Of a stretch of 64,000 nucleotides of DNA, positions 1 through 13,065 are shown one piece after another. Positions within the stretch are counted from its first letter, which is position 1; each line of letters begins with the position of its first letter. Made by a program: the position numbers and the translations under genes. Under the pieces are notes generated by a model. It worked only from the letters and a program-made list of their open reading frames with translations, was not told where the DNA came from and searched no databases. Source of the stretch: Saxidomus purpurata (Eukaryota > Mollusca > Bivalvia > Venerida > Veneridae); NCBI GenBank assembly GCA_022818135.1, contig JAFMSR010000007.1:26678415-26742414 (forward strand), given 5' to 3'.

Positions 1-974
1 GTACAATAATATTGTATATACCTAAAGTCTCAGGAGCACAATTTACAAGTAGCTTTTATTTAACCAAGAAAGATGAAAACTGATTTTGTGCGTGTTTACA
101 CTTGTATAAAAAGACCATGTATGATCGGTTCGTATTTTACGGGTCGTGCCGCTTTTAGCCTCGAACGAGGATGGTGGACTCGAAAAGCACATATACAAAC
201 AAAAAAAGTTGGTATTTTAGTCCTTTTCGAGCACATACATATGACTACAGTCGGACCGCTCGCGTTGTCGAGTGGCCAGAGTCGCTGACTTGAAATTGCT
301 GTAACTTCAGATCTCACTGATTGAGGGTGGCAGTTTCTTACTGAGGATGGAGTCTAGTACTGTACTAGTCCTTCACAGGAACGAAGGTAAACTGCCCGCC
401 TGTAAACAACAGACATACTGTTGAAAACGGGCGTTAAACCTCACAAAAGATCTTAAAGCATTGGACCAGAGCCAGTTCTTATATACTTCAGACTTCAGCG
501 CTTTACCCATCGTGGGTCAGATGCTGATAAAAGGTAGACCGTATCGAAATAATTCAAAATACATGTAATACTTATTGTAATAAGAGATGACTTTACCTAG
601 TAAACTTCTGATACAAATCATAGCTTGTGTGCGAGTCTGCTAAAACACAAAAGGCCTTATGAAAAGGTCTGCCATAATTTGAGAGCTATGTCAATACATG
701 TAAAAACTATATGCATTACCTGATAACAGAGCGCAGTTCAGATTTGTTATTTATACTACAAAAATGTATAGTCAAAGGCAAAGAAACGCAGCTTTTTATT
801 TTCTTATTATTTACAGGAAACTGTCAGTGTATATTTTTTTCATTAAAACTTGTTTCCTATCTGTCTGCATGAAATTACAATTTGATAATTCATTTAGAGA
901 CGTTTATTATTTTGTCTATGTCTAAGCTTCTGCACCGAATATAATAAATTTCAAGTTAATTGGCAAAGAAGCGT
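1..974. other. Intergenic, no gene seen
   Basis: AT-rich DNA. The longest open frames are about 70 codons, overlap each other on opposite strands and match no family I recognise. I see no splice-bounded exon or RNA gene. Confidence 0.6.
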
Positions 975-1324
975 TCCTTCTTTTTTTCTTTGATTGTTTA
1001 TAAGTCCCGACCGACCCTGTGACTTCTCCCTGGGTGAACTTGCCAAGACCCCTGACAGGCGCAGGTACGATCTGTACAGAGACAGATGCAGATACCAGGG
1101 AATCGGGTACCAGCTCCTATCTCTTTTACGAATGGACCCCTCGATTCTTTTACATGCCCGGTGTATAGCACGTGAGACTACTACTGGGTTTTTAACCAGT
1201 TCATCTCTAGATGGGTAGGAAACACTGAAAAGCGTTTTTGAAATTTCCAGTGCCCGGGCCGGGATTCGAACCCGGGACCTCCGGATTGGTATTCACACAG
1301 AACGTAACCACTCGACCACCGCAT
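975..1324 (-). mobile_element. tRNA-derived SINE, minus strand
   Basis: Read on the minus strand, the element starts with a tRNA-like head at 1324-1251. The head has an A-box-like tggtcgagtggt and a perfect B box, ggttcgaatcc, inside a good T-arm (ccggg / cccgg around a 7-nt loop). A non-tRNA body of about 250 bp follows and ends in an A-rich tail (the T run at 978-992 on the plus strand). The 5' and 3' acceptor strands of the head do not pair, so it is not a working tRNA. The body contains gggcatgtaaaagaatc, close to a motif in the second SINE at 55.66 kb and reminiscent of the V-SINE/RUDI group described in molluscs. Family assignment is inference. Confidence 0.6.
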
Positions 1325-2405
1325 AACCATTGCGTTTCTTTTGCCGGTCAGTATATCTTAGTACATAACAACGGTTCGTTGATTATTACAAGAAAACGGA
1401 ATATAATTGAACAACAAGTATTAGCATTTACGAAACATGGTTGGGATTTATCGAGAGCGTTCTAGCAGGGTGTTGCACCCTGTCCTTTCACCGCCTGCTG
1501 CCCTTTTTGACCCCTTTCTCCGCCCTCTGATGCATTTTTGTTGTAGCCCACATTAAATAATTATTAACGATAACGGAACCTTTTAAAATCTCTTAGCATA
1601 ATCAAAGAACACTTTCATTATGAAGGGGTTGTAATATTCTAGAAGCAACGTTTTCAATTTTAACGGATATTATATCATTCTTAGGTGTTCTAACATGCAG
1701 AAACTGCCCTGTCCCCAAAGTGCACCCTGTCCCTTTTTGAGGGCACCCATCCTTTTTGGCAGTCTTGAATAATACCTGCATCGTGATGATTCCCGTCAGC
1801 CAACTTTTCTTCTGCAGTATTAAGTGTAAAATATTGTTGATACCAAACTATAGTAATGTGTTAAATTATTTGGTGGTTCTTAATGTGGTGATTTCGATAG
1901 TTATTATTTGTGTACTATCCCGAAATATACCGTTCGTATGGGGTATAACCAATCCCTTCATCTTTGCATGATCGTATATATGACACGTCGTGCGAACCTG
2001 ACGCAAAAAAGATCTTTGACGTACACGAAATTAAATGCTCCTTCGTAAAACAACGTTCAACATAACCATATACAACCATAATACGTTATGATATAATATG
2101 TGTATATGCATATATTAGTTCAATATATTATTTAAATTTCGAGACACTAAAAACGATTTTAAGCTATAGTCTATAAAGAACGGCGATAATAGCTATAGTT
2201 TTTGTGCATATCAATTGTTTATTATTCATAGCAAGTCATTGTGCTAACGTCGGCCTGTACTAACAAAAAAATCCCGATCGTCATCGCATGTAATAGCTAA
2301 AGTCTCTGTTTTCTGATAGGACATAATGTAAATATAAGTGTACTCAATTTGACGCTATCATACAGCTAAAAAGCGACGTCAAGAGGCTAACAAGTGACAG
2401 GAAAT
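1325..2405. other. Intergenic, no gene seen
   Basis: No recognisable coding or RNA feature. A hydrophobic 71-codon frame at 1756-1971 has no family resemblance and no splice context. Confidence 0.5.
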
Positions 2406-2409
2406 TGTC

Positions 2410-3325
2410 ACAAAACCAGGTTTTCATTTTCCAGTCTGCTGGCCGAGCGCAAATGTTTAAATATCTTGAGAAATGTAGGAGGAAGTTTGCACGTGACAGT
2501 ATTCTTCTACATATAACATATGTGGAAAAAAGCAAAGGGCCATAATTCAGGCAAAAATTTAAAAAAAAAGAAAAAGAAAGAAAGAAAAAAAACAAAAAAA
2601 AAACTTGCTCTGTGTGGGGTTTGAACCGCTGGTCTCATGAGAAATTTTGTCATCTTACTGTAACAGAATACTCCAAAGTATACAGGACTGGTAATCTATT
2701 CTAAAAATAGACAGTAATAACAGAGTATTCTCCCTTTTATAATAACAGAGTATTCTCCCTTTTATATATACTTAAATAAGGAGACACAAAATTGCTAACG
2801 GGCGGACGGACGGACGACCAGGGGCAGAACATTATATATTCAAAATTCTTTAGTTCACAATTATAGTTCTGTGAAAGTTTGGTTGAAATCCCTTGAGAAA
2901 TGTAGGAGTTGCACACAGAAGAGTATTTCTCTATATATATTACATTATGTGGAAAAAAACAAAGGCCCATAATTCTGTCAAAAATGATCAAATCACAAAA
3001 CCCCGACAATATGCGCCAGGGCACTTGGTGACAATAATTCTGTGGAAGTTTGGTTGAAATCCCTTGACAAGTGTAGAAGGAGTTGCGCACAGAAGAATTA
3101 CATATGTGAAAAAAAACAAAGGGCCATAATTAGGTCAAAAATGACCAAATCACAAAACCCCGACAATATGCGCCAGGGCACTTCATGACAATACTTCTGT
3201 GAAAGTTTGGTTGAAATCCGTTGAGAAATGTAGGAGGAGTTGCGCACAGAAGAAATTGTTTACGCCCGCCCGCCGGCGTACCTCAATCTAATAACCAGGA
3301 TTTTTCCTTCGGAAAACCTGGTTAA
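2410..3325. repeat. Dispersed repeat with modules of about 165 bp and a hairpin end
   Basis: A module containing ttgagaaatgtaggag, then gcgcacagaagaa and gggccataatt, recurs near 2465, 2890, 3060 and 3222. The later copies are about 160-170 bp apart. The block also has a tRNA-like B box on the minus strand near 2620 and a ggacggacgg run near 2805. It ends in the hairpin annotated separately. The layout (modules, short sequence repeat, hairpin terminus) is that of a non-coding bivalve repeat element. Open frames across it are repeat artefacts. Confidence 0.6.
3293..3323. repeat. Terminal hairpin of the 2.4-3.3 kb repeat
   Basis: aaccagg-a-tttttcc is followed after a very short loop by ggaaaacctggtt. 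This gives a stem of about 13 bp with one bulge, marking the right edge of the repeat. Confidence 0.6.
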
Positions 3326-5089
3326 TAAACGATTATTAAAATTGTTAAGTATGCATTCAACTTGTAAAAGTGGGGACAAAGAATACTAAGTCACAATCCT
3401 ACAGATATTTCTTTCAGGTAGGTCTTAATTTGAACTTTTGATACAGGCCTAAACAGACAAAGGTTTGCGCTTAAAACGCTTTTCGCCCGATGATAACGGT
3501 TAATTACTTTAAATAGCATATTAAAGCCTTAGTAATCATGTTCAAGTGTGGCACTGAACTACTTGTGTGGTAACAAACTGAGAAGAACTCTTATATGATA
3601 TATATGATAAAACTTTCTACTTAATATTCGTTATCCTGTAAAGTTTTACCACCATGAGCTTAATCAATGGTAGTGAATAGAAGTGTTTTTTTATGAAACG
3701 CACGTTGCGTGCAATCGAGACGCACATGCGTCCATAATTTATCATAAATCTACTTCAAGTTACATACGATATACATACACATGATTAAAGTATTTTTATC
3801 TAGAGACAGTTATTCAATGTGAAACTAGCAAAACACAGGGGAATTATAAGCGAATATTAACAGCGCATATATATTACTCATACTCTTGAAATTACTTGAA
3901 AATATGAAAAACCACAATGATCGATTTTAAAAGTTCAATATCTCAAAAGGTAGACGGTCAAACATTTTACAGGTTTTTTCTTATATCACAGTTCAAACAT
4001 TACTTATAAAAGTTCCATAATCAGTATAGAGGCCCCTACTCCGAACCTTTTGCTACGCTATTGTTTATTTACATGAACGATATGTCTTGCGACAAAAATA
4101 GTTAAATTGTATACCCTTGTTTTTGGCATTATTGTATATTTTTGTTACACATGTTAAGTTTGTAGAATTATAATACATGTTTTGTAATAATTATACATTG
4201 CTTGAAATACTTTTTAGAACCCCGAACAAAAAGAAATATAAATAAATACTTGCAAAACATGCCTATTTTAACTTTTAGAGTACTTATAAATATGGCTAGT
4301 ATATAATGTAGCCTATCATATGGCAACGTAAACGTATTTTACACCTAAAGGTACACAGGTTTCAGTCATAGTCACCTTCCGATTGTTTTGAACACTTCAA
4401 GAAACTGAAATAATTTATTTTTGAAGTGTTAAGCACAATCGAAAGATGACTGTGATTGACACATGTGTAGTTCTAGAATACTTTTATATTGTCATTTCAA
4501 TGTTCTACTTTTGTTTAGAGATTATTTTGATTACGTGATTCCCCACTAGTGTATATATGTAGTAGAAATAAATTGGCCAAAAAACATGACAATCATTGAG
4601 TTATTCATTCATGATACATGTACATAAGCAAATGTTATACGCTTTATTTGTTATAAATATTGCAATGTTTCCGTGTGAAACAATGGAATATTGTCCTTGA
4701 TTATTAAATTAGTAGAACTGTACCTTAATACTTAAAGTTTACTTCAAATTAATAAAATACCTTGTTTGCATTAGAAATCATAAAGTATTGCCTGTGTGAC
4801 AAAAAACAATAGCCAGGCACAGTGAGACTCGTTTTCTGATAAATTCAACAGAGAGTTTATCAGTATATAATTTGGAACATTAAACACACTGTTTTTGTCA
4901 GATAACACTAGTAGCAGAATATAAATATAAATTATATATATAATAGTATAATTACTTTTAAAACTTTAAATCGAGCGTCGAACAAGATACACTTTAATTT
5001 AAATTAACTAACGATGTCATCCTTTCCCTTTTCGTTTTGGTTTCAAAGTAATATAAAAGTACTGTCGCTGCATTTTGTCAGTTATATAC
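3324..5089. other. Intergenic, no gene seen
   Basis: AT-rich with no coding signal. The only structure is the long imperfect hairpin at 4351-4469. Confidence 0.5.
4351..4469. repeat. Imperfect palindrome, 50 bp arms with 20 nt loop
   Basis: The left arm (4351-4400) and right arm (4421-4469) are reverse complements with scattered mismatches. For example cgattgttttgaacacttca on the left pairs with tgaagtgttaagcacaatcg on the right. Weaker pairing seems to continue outward for about 20 bp. Likely a small foldback element or MITE core, or a transcribed hairpin. Confidence 0.65.
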
Positions 5090-5852
5090 AACAAGAGGGC
5101 CATGATAACTTAATATCACTCACATGAGTGAACAGAGAACATTGCATGATCAGATTGGCACAATTCCTCATAACAAAAATAGTAATTGTGCAGATCTTTG
5201 TGAGCAATTTGTTTTGGCCGAAGACCACCAAAGCGACAATTCAGTGAAGTTTGGTTGAAGCTGACCGAGTGGTTAAGAAGGCGATGGTGTTTCTATTGTC
5301 AACTCTAGTGGTCATTTTATGCAATGGAGTGGAACCATTTGAGCACTTTGGTGGAGGACCATCCAAAGAAGAGTCCTCTGGAGTTTTGTTGAAATGGACC
5401 CAGAGGTTAAGGAGGAGACGTCGTTTAAAGGTTTTCTATATTAGATTAGGCGGCCATGTTCTGCTATTGTGGTAGAAGATATCGTAGGAAACAATCATGT
5501 GAAATTTGGCTGAAATTGGCACAGTGGATAAGGAGGAATGTTTAAATTTTGTACTTTGTATAGCTCTGGCTGCAATAATGTGCAGCGAAGCGAACCCATT
5601 GGAGCAATGTTGGCAGTAGACCATTCAAGAAGTTTCATAGAAATTGGCCAAGTGGTTAAAGAGGATATATTAAATAAAGGTTTTTCTATTTCTAGCTCTG
5701 GTGGCCATTTTGTGCAGCGGAGCGGACTCGCATGACCAATTTTGGTACGGGACCATTTAAAGAACAATCCTTTGAAGTATGGTTGAAATTAGGTCGGTGC
5801 TTAAGGAGGAGATTTCGTTTAAAGGGGCATCGCCGGAAGGTCCTAATTTGCA
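5090..5852 (+). repeat. aacaagaggg-type dispersed repeat with tandem modules of about 135 bp
   Basis: It begins aacaagagggcc, as do the copies at 32.7 and 35.0 kb. Four to five diverged modules carry gaagtttggttgaaatt, cagtggttaaggagga, tctggtggccattttgtg and gcagcggagcgga. Similar modules occur at 12815-13065. The short frames on both strands here are repeat artefacts, not genes. Confidence 0.65.
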
Positions 5853-6864
5853 GGTTGAGTTTATCAGTAGCAGACAATGGAATTCTGTACTACAAGGTAT
5901 CTAATTATACTCTTCGGGCTTCAAGCCTAGACTGCATGTTTTACATTTCAGTAAATACAATACGAATTTTGATGTAAAGTTTCAAAGACGACGCGCATGT
6001 TTTTGGGGCATGACTTAAAAGAAGCAGAAGCATTTCAAAACATATTAATAACCTGTGCAAATATAATTCACACACAGGGTCTCAATATTGTGGAAAATAA
6101 TATACTGCATGCTATTATAAGATGCAAAGTTTAGACAGTCTCGATGAAAGTTTCTTAAAATACCTCTTATAAATCGCACACGGTGTTTTGACCCCTTTCT
6201 TAAGTTGATTAGTAGAGAAACAAGTTTTAGTAGGTGTTACCAAAATGTACATAAAATTCTGACAGTGTCACTACCTACTTGCATTTTGTTTCTTTCTTTC
6301 AATCAAAGTATTGAAATACTGGTGGAAGGCGCTTTCTGAGATATCAGCTATTTAATGCGTTATTTAAGCAGTTTAATAGCCCACACTTGTCTGGTAAAAA
6401 ATCAAGTTTAATTCATTAAATATTCAGGTAAAATCAATTACATACAGTTTCAAAACTGTTACGTCATTTCACATATTTACTTTCAAGTTTATACTGTAAA
6501 TACTGAGTGTACTTGTCGTTCACATAATTATGATATACATTGAGGAAGCCTTAAAAGTAATGCAATTAAATAAATTCCAATACTAAATCATTGGTATTGT
6601 ATCCTGACCCTAAATAAACCCTGTTAACATTTTATTCAATAAAGCAGATCAATGTTTAGTTATAGACCGAATATGAAAATTCCGTTTTTATTTTAGTACA
6701 TGACTTTTTAACTGATTTTCCGAAAATAAGACGGAAAAACATTCATCCGTAATATTTATATTTAAGCTGTTTAATGCCCACTGTTTATGTACAATAATGA
6801 GTATTGATTGCTTAATTAATCAATATTTGTTTGAAAATAAAGTGTCAAAACCATAAAGTACCAA
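5853..6864. other. Intergenic, no gene seen
   Basis: No frame, RNA gene or repeat recognised. Confidence 0.5.
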
Positions 6865-7740
6865 ATCCTAGGTTGATTTATTTACACTTTTGAGCACGAG
6901 AACAATTTTCTTATGTAGCAAAAGTTTTAGGAAAAAGGCAACTTAATTGCCATACCGATTGGTCAAAATCCAAAATGGGCACCAAGATGGACGCCGACAA
7001 AATAGAAAATGTATTTTTACCATGACATAAATCGACAATTGTGATCCTGCTGTTGAATAGACACTTTAATGTAATGAAATAAGAAAGAAATTTTTATAAA
7101 TGATTATCATATTAGCGTCAAATAAGTGAATTGTCATTCTTACGCACAACGCAGCTTCTGAATATTACCGACAGCAGTCGATGGGATATTCATCCCGGTA
7201 ACGGAATACCTTTTGTTTTTCAAAATTTCTTTGTTTAAATCAGATTCATACGTATTAGTAATGAAGTACAAAAATCTGAATAAGTGTTGCCATGGTAACA
7301 CAAAGCGCCATGTAATCAATAACGGTAGGAATTTATAAATAGTCTGACTTACTTTCAGCTGGATATTTACAAACCTTTATGTATTACCGTAATTGGGATA
7401 CATATAAAAATCAGTTGAAAATTAAATAAAATAATGAAATCACACAGCACTTCAAAAATGTAGTAGTAGATACCCTTTGATATGAATTCAACGATATTCT
7501 CGAAAACATTTGAAAACAGGCATTTCAATCGTTTTTAAAAAAAGTGTCATATAATCCGGATAGGGCAAATTTCGTATATTTGCACTGATAACCACTGTTG
7601 ATGAAGTGTTTGGAATTATTTCATATAAGGTGTACCTTTTTCATTTCATATCAAAGATAAGTATGTTGACAGATTACCATACACTTTCATATTGTTCTTT
7701 CAAAATTTTGTCAAGTCCGGCGAGATAAAGTGATACTTGT
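6865..7740 (+). mobile_element. Left arm of a 4.7 kb inverted-repeat element
   Basis: This arm is the diverged reverse complement of 10420-11605. The outer anchor tttacacttttgagcacgag at 6881-6900 matches 11573-11592 inverted without mismatch, and identity runs about 10 nt further in. The middle anchor gttgccatggtaac (7286-7299) pairs with gttaccatggcaac (10955-10968). Inner blocks near 7548-7635 pair with 10525-10610. No transposase frame is visible. This looks like an old non-autonomous foldback-type or long-TIR DNA transposon. Confidence 0.65.
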
Positions 7741-10419
7741 ATATCCAGGGAATACACATATAGTTCTTAGATTGCAGCTGAAACTTTCATTCGAAAATTA
7801 GGACTAAAAATCGTAATTCAGAAAGTGAATATATAGTGACATTTGCGTGCATTAAATAGACATACATGTATACATTTTGAAAACATATGACCTGCGACAC
7901 GGGAAAATGGGCCTTCGGACAAAATACTTAGAAACTAGCTTTCTTGCATATTTTGAACAATCAATATTTCAATATCAATATTGGAAAATTTCAGTAACCT
8001 ACGTCCAGTACATACAAAATTACAACACTTTGAAAAAGTATACCTAAGGCGTCATTGTTCACTCTAAAAATGACGTCATATACCACAATTTGACGTCAAA
8101 ACTCACTTCAATTTACATGGGCAGTTAACTTTTCCGGTAATCATTTCGTAACAGCATCATTTGTTTTTGGTTGCAACATTATATACTCTTTCAATATATA
8201 TCATATCTGGTGAACTATTTCATGTCTCCTTTCCATGATGTGCCCTTTTTCATAGGGTATAGCCAAAATAAAAAAAGAGTCTTTTCAAATAGCTGTTGCC
8301 ATAGTAATGGTCTTGGGGAATTGAAGCAAATGGTATGTTTCTGTTGAGGAAAATATAGTGGCTATCAGTTTTTATCATTGGTTTTGCATTTAAAGAAGGT
8401 GACAAAAATGTAAATTTTATGGGGGGTTTTATCAATTATTGTTGAATAATGTAACAAATGTCCGAAGGTACATTTTCGCGCGTCGACGGTCATATCGTAA
8501 TCACCACGGTTACCCAAGTAAATCGTAGATTTCTGCAAGTTTCAGTTCTTGATGTCACAATGTAAACAAAAAGGTTTTTCGAGATTGTGTTAACGAACAT
8601 TGTTTTGTGTGTTGGTTACGGAATAACACAGAAACATTGTACGTGTAACATGTAACGACACACGTCACTTGTTGCATTAACAACATCCTTTAATAAAGTT
8701 TTAACAAAATGTTTCATCGAAGGTTTCAATATCTATTCAAATAAAACGTATGTATAGACGCGGAAATCATTTCGATATTATCATGCCCAATTCAATATTT
8801 AACATATTTGAGAGGTAATATATGTAAACAGATAATCTTGGATTGAAAAGAATGCCGTTTGATTACAATACTGTGAAAATGACTGCAACATAATTTTATG
8901 TGCTAAGCAGCTATAAAAAGTGAGTGACACAAGAGATATTTGATGAGCAATATCAGGAAAACAGACAGACAAAGTCCCTAGAATTATTGCCCATTTGAAA
9001 GGAAGTGCTATCCAGAACTGGCAAGATCAAAAGCAGAAACATAACTAAACAGAAGTCTAGATGTACATTGTTGTACTGAATACATATATGCACATTCGTT
9101 AAAGAGCCAAACCAGACTTATTGGCTAAAGTAACCTTCTCACATGGTAGAAATGTTGACTACAATAGGGAATTGTGGCCAGTCGGATTGCCCAAAACACT
9201 GGAGTTATGGCCCTTTAGAATTTTCTTCAGTTTAAAATCCCTTATCTATACAACCGATTGTCAGAATTTAATTCAATATGGTACTAGTAAAAATATAATG
9301 GGTGTTTATTCGAATTCACAAAATTGGTAAAATCTAGTTAAATATGAGGCCCTTAGTGGGTAGGGACTGTTTAACCTATATAAACTATTTAGGGACTTGA
9401 AGAAAATAAAATCTTTCTTTAAAATCAGTTGTCTGAATTTTATTAGATTTGTTAACTTTAATGTTATTATAGTCTTTAACCAAAACTGCTGTAAGAAAAA
9501 TAATTACTTCAGGAATGAGACCCTATAAAATATGGCATATAAAAGTGCTCACAAGATTGTTTTACACTATGACCTAGTGACAAAGATTTAAATCATAGGT
9601 GATCTTATTTCAATGGTAACACAGGTATCAAGAAGACAAATATGCTGACCAAATTTAAGGTTTACTGTATATTACGAATATTGTCTCTTAAAAGTTCACA
9701 GCAATATTTTCGATTTGATCTGATGGCGTATTTCTACCTAGTATTACCAGATTTTCAACTTTTCCAGAAATAATCTTTGTTTAATTCAATTCGATTTTCT
9801 CCTCCGTTTTACTTAATACAACACATGCACCAAAGATAAATATGTAAAATGTGTCCGGCAACAAATTCTAGCAACACTAGTCGACATGACAGTTATATTA
9901 AATGTAAACAGACATTACTTTTTAACAAATACGAATGAAAATATGATGACAAAAACTTCAAACACAGCTCAGAGCACACTAGTCAGAAATATTTGACCCT
10001 ACTATATATGTTTTATCAGAACCAGAAAGATATTGACGAGGAAAGTTTGCAAATTTGATGTTTGACAATAGCTTCTAGACAGTCAAAAAGGTTATTGTGA
10101 GGTGCAGATGTATTGAATAAAAGGTAATACTAGATACATTGAAGGGGGTTGCTTTTTCATAAATGGAACACAGTTTAATTACACTTAATGACATTTTTAA
10201 TCATTAAGTTAGGACCTACGTGGTTCTAAGCCTCTATTCAACTAATAGCTTGCTTAAAATCTATAAACTAATCCATATTGTCTCATTGTTCGTGAGATGC
10301 ATAAATGATCAGTATTGCCTTTTTATCTAAATGCTTGTGAAATAAACGCAGAAACTACATAATCAATATATAGATTCTGATTTCTATGGCACAGCGGTGG
10401 GAAATATTCTATCTTGCAT
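7741..10419. other. Interior of the inverted-repeat element, non-coding
   Basis: About 2.7 kb between the arms, with no open frame above 70 codons. Two CRE-like palindromes, tgacgtca, lie 20 bp apart at 8071 and 8091. No protein similarity recognised. Confidence 0.45.
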
Positions 10420-11605
10420 GACTTGACATAATGATTAACTTGAAGAAAACAAATCATGAATGTGAACGGTTATCTGTCATCGTGTACACATATTTATCTA
10501 TAGCATTAAAAAGATTAACCTTATGTGAAATAATGTCAAACACTTGGACAACAGTGGCTTTCTGTGCAAATATTCGAAATAAGTCATATTCGGATTATCT
10601 GACACTTCCTTAAACGGTTGAAAATACCTTTATTGAAAGTGCTTGCGAGAATATTGTACAAAAACATATTCCAAATACAAGTATAATTATATCATTTTCA
10701 TATTCTCAGATCTCTACAGAGCTTTGTTGAAATTGAAATAATTGCCACCAGAAGCTTGTCTTGTCAATCTCAAATGGTTCATATCCAATGGAAGCTCTTA
10801 TGCAAATAGTTATTAAGCTATTTTAAAGTGCTATGTAATTTCATTATTTCATTTTTATTTTTCAACTGAATTTTTATACAACAGGTTTGTAAATATCCAA
10901 CTAAATGATAGTTATATAGCATTTCCTATTTGTATTGTTTACATAGCTCTTTGCGTTACCATGGCAACACGGGTTATTTTAAAATTTGTGCTTATTCAGA
11001 ATTTTGTTCTTCACAATTTTACCTACGAGCTTGAATTAAAGTAAATAACTTTTGAAAAATGAATGTAACGATTGCATTGTATTCATGACCGGGTTTGGGT
11101 ATCTCATCGCCTGCTGCTGGCATATTCAAAATTGTGGGTTGGCATGGCAATTCACTAATTCGAAGCTTATATGATTATCATTTTTAAACATATCTTGCTT
11201 ATTTCATTACATTACAGCGTCTTTTTAACAACAGGATCACAACTGTCAATTTATATCGATCATGATAAAATGCATCGAATTGAAAAACGATTAAGACGAA
11301 AAAAGTGACAAAAATTACGATTTTTTTGCGATATTTAACCCCTGCATTTTCATCTAAGTAGTAAATATGTGGTAAATATGTACTCATTTCATAGAACTAG
11401 GTATGTTACATGAAAAAAGTAAAATACAGTTAAACCTGGATGTGTCTGAATGTGTATCTTTGACAGATATTGAAAAATAGCGATTTTCTATTATTCTGCC
11501 CCGGTATGACACTTAAATTGTCTTGTTTCTGAAATTACATACCCTGTAGATTTGCTATATAGGAAAATTGTTCTCGTGCTCAAAAGTGTAAATAAATCGA
11601 CCTGG
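10420..11605 (-). mobile_element. Right arm of the 4.7 kb inverted-repeat element
   Basis: Reverse-complement partner of 6865-7740. It is longer than the left arm because it carries about 200-250 bp (about 11280-11500) with no counterpart there. Shared anchors include cttatttcattacatta and, at the outer edge, ctcgtgctcaaaagtgtaaa. The 60-codon frames inside are not credible genes. Confidence 0.65.
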
Positions 11606-12814
11606 GCTGATTGTACAGAATTCTAGATTTTATCGCATGTTGATTAGCGTATGAAAAGGTGCCAATTGATGTTGCAGGGCACAATCCAGCTAAGGAAGTT
11701 AGATATATAACATGATAATCACCTTCCAAAAACAACTATCATTGACTGACTAAGTCAAATCATGATGTTTAAGAAGCTTTTAACTTAATCCATTTTAGCT
11801 ATTATTTAAGTTTCATTTTTATATCTAGATTATTGTATCACAATATGGATAATCTAGACAGACACAGATGAATACTATTACAAATTTACAGCATGAAAGT
11901 TACAACAGGAATTTCTACCAGCTTCCCTCAAGAGCAAGTTTCCTATTTATGAATAAATATTTCTGTCGTCTGTTGTTGTTAATTGGAAGCATACTGTACT
12001 TAATGTATGTGCTGAGGCATCAAATTAGCAACTGATAAGCCAGAATTACTGTATTATAAAATGATTTTGGTCAGATAACCACATGGATGGGATGGAAGTA
12101 GTCATCTAAACATTTTGAACAAAATAAAAAGAATCTAAATTGCTTACAGTTGTGATGCAATAACAAAAAACAAAACTTTTATACCATTTAGTTAAAGTTT
12201 TACATTTTTGTGGAAAATAAAATAGCATGTCTCACATTCCATTTTATGAACCAAATATAAATGGAACCAACCAAATTGTTAGGGACAGGTCATTAAACTT
12301 CTGTGTGAAGATTTCATTTAGTGTTAACTGCAGAAAAGCAATTATTTGTTATTATTTGGAAATAGTATAAATACTTAAGGTAAGTGGCATGTTTTATGTC
12401 ATAATATGTTTGTTTGCATCTGTCAAAAGCATAGTTCTAATAAACCTCAGGCAGCATGTTTGTAAGAGAGCCACAAGGTAGATATACAAATCCCCAATCA
12501 CATGTGTAACACTTGTACTGTTTACATCAGATGACTGTAGTCAAGGGTTACTTCAAATGTTACAGTTTTTTGCTGTAGCTTTAAATAGTTCAAGGCCTGT
12601 AACATCATTAGTCCTGACGACTGTCTCTATTTATGCACGATTGAGAAAACGAAGTGTTTCCCTACAACTGGATTTAAGGAAAAATCATCAGTCCTTTCAT
12701 AAGTAAATACAAATTAATTCTCTGTAGTCAGAGATATTGCAAAAATCAGCAACTATTTTAAAATTGGCTCCTCCCCTTTCTATTTCAAGAAAGTCTTGGT
12801 CTTTTAAGGCGGTA
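11606..12814. other. Intergenic, no gene seen
   Basis: AT-rich. No coding or RNA signal recognised. Confidence 0.5.
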
Positions 12815-13065
12815 CTATTTTAAGCTCTGGTGGCCATTAAATGCAGCGGAGCAGAACCATTCGAGCAATTTTGGTAGAGGACCATCCAAGGAACAATCCT
12901 GTGAAGTTTGGTTGAAATTGGCTCAGTGGTTAATGATGTCATGTAAATGTTTTTTTCAATTTTAGCTTTGGTGGCCATTATGTACAGGAGAGTGGAACCG
13001 TTAGAGCCATAGTTGTTGAGGACCTTGGTAAAGGACCACCCAAGGAACAATTTTATGAGTTTTTA
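12815..13065 (+). repeat. Two modules of the 5.1 kb-type repeat
   Basis: Copies near 12820 and 12962 of ctttggtggccattatgtac-type sequence are about 142 bp apart, each followed by accatccaaggaacaat. Same module family as 5240-5850. Confidence 0.6.

Noticed and set aside
1251..1324. Functional tRNA gene on the minus strand
   Set aside because: The T-arm and B box are perfect, but the acceptor strands do not pair and a SINE body with an A-rich tail follows directly.
5251..5977. Overlapping 60-90 codon frames on both strands
   Set aside because: All fall within tandem modules of a non-coding repeat that recurs at 12.8 kb.
8071..8098. Pair of CRE palindromes as a promoter
   Set aside because: They lie inside a decayed mobile element with no gene nearby.
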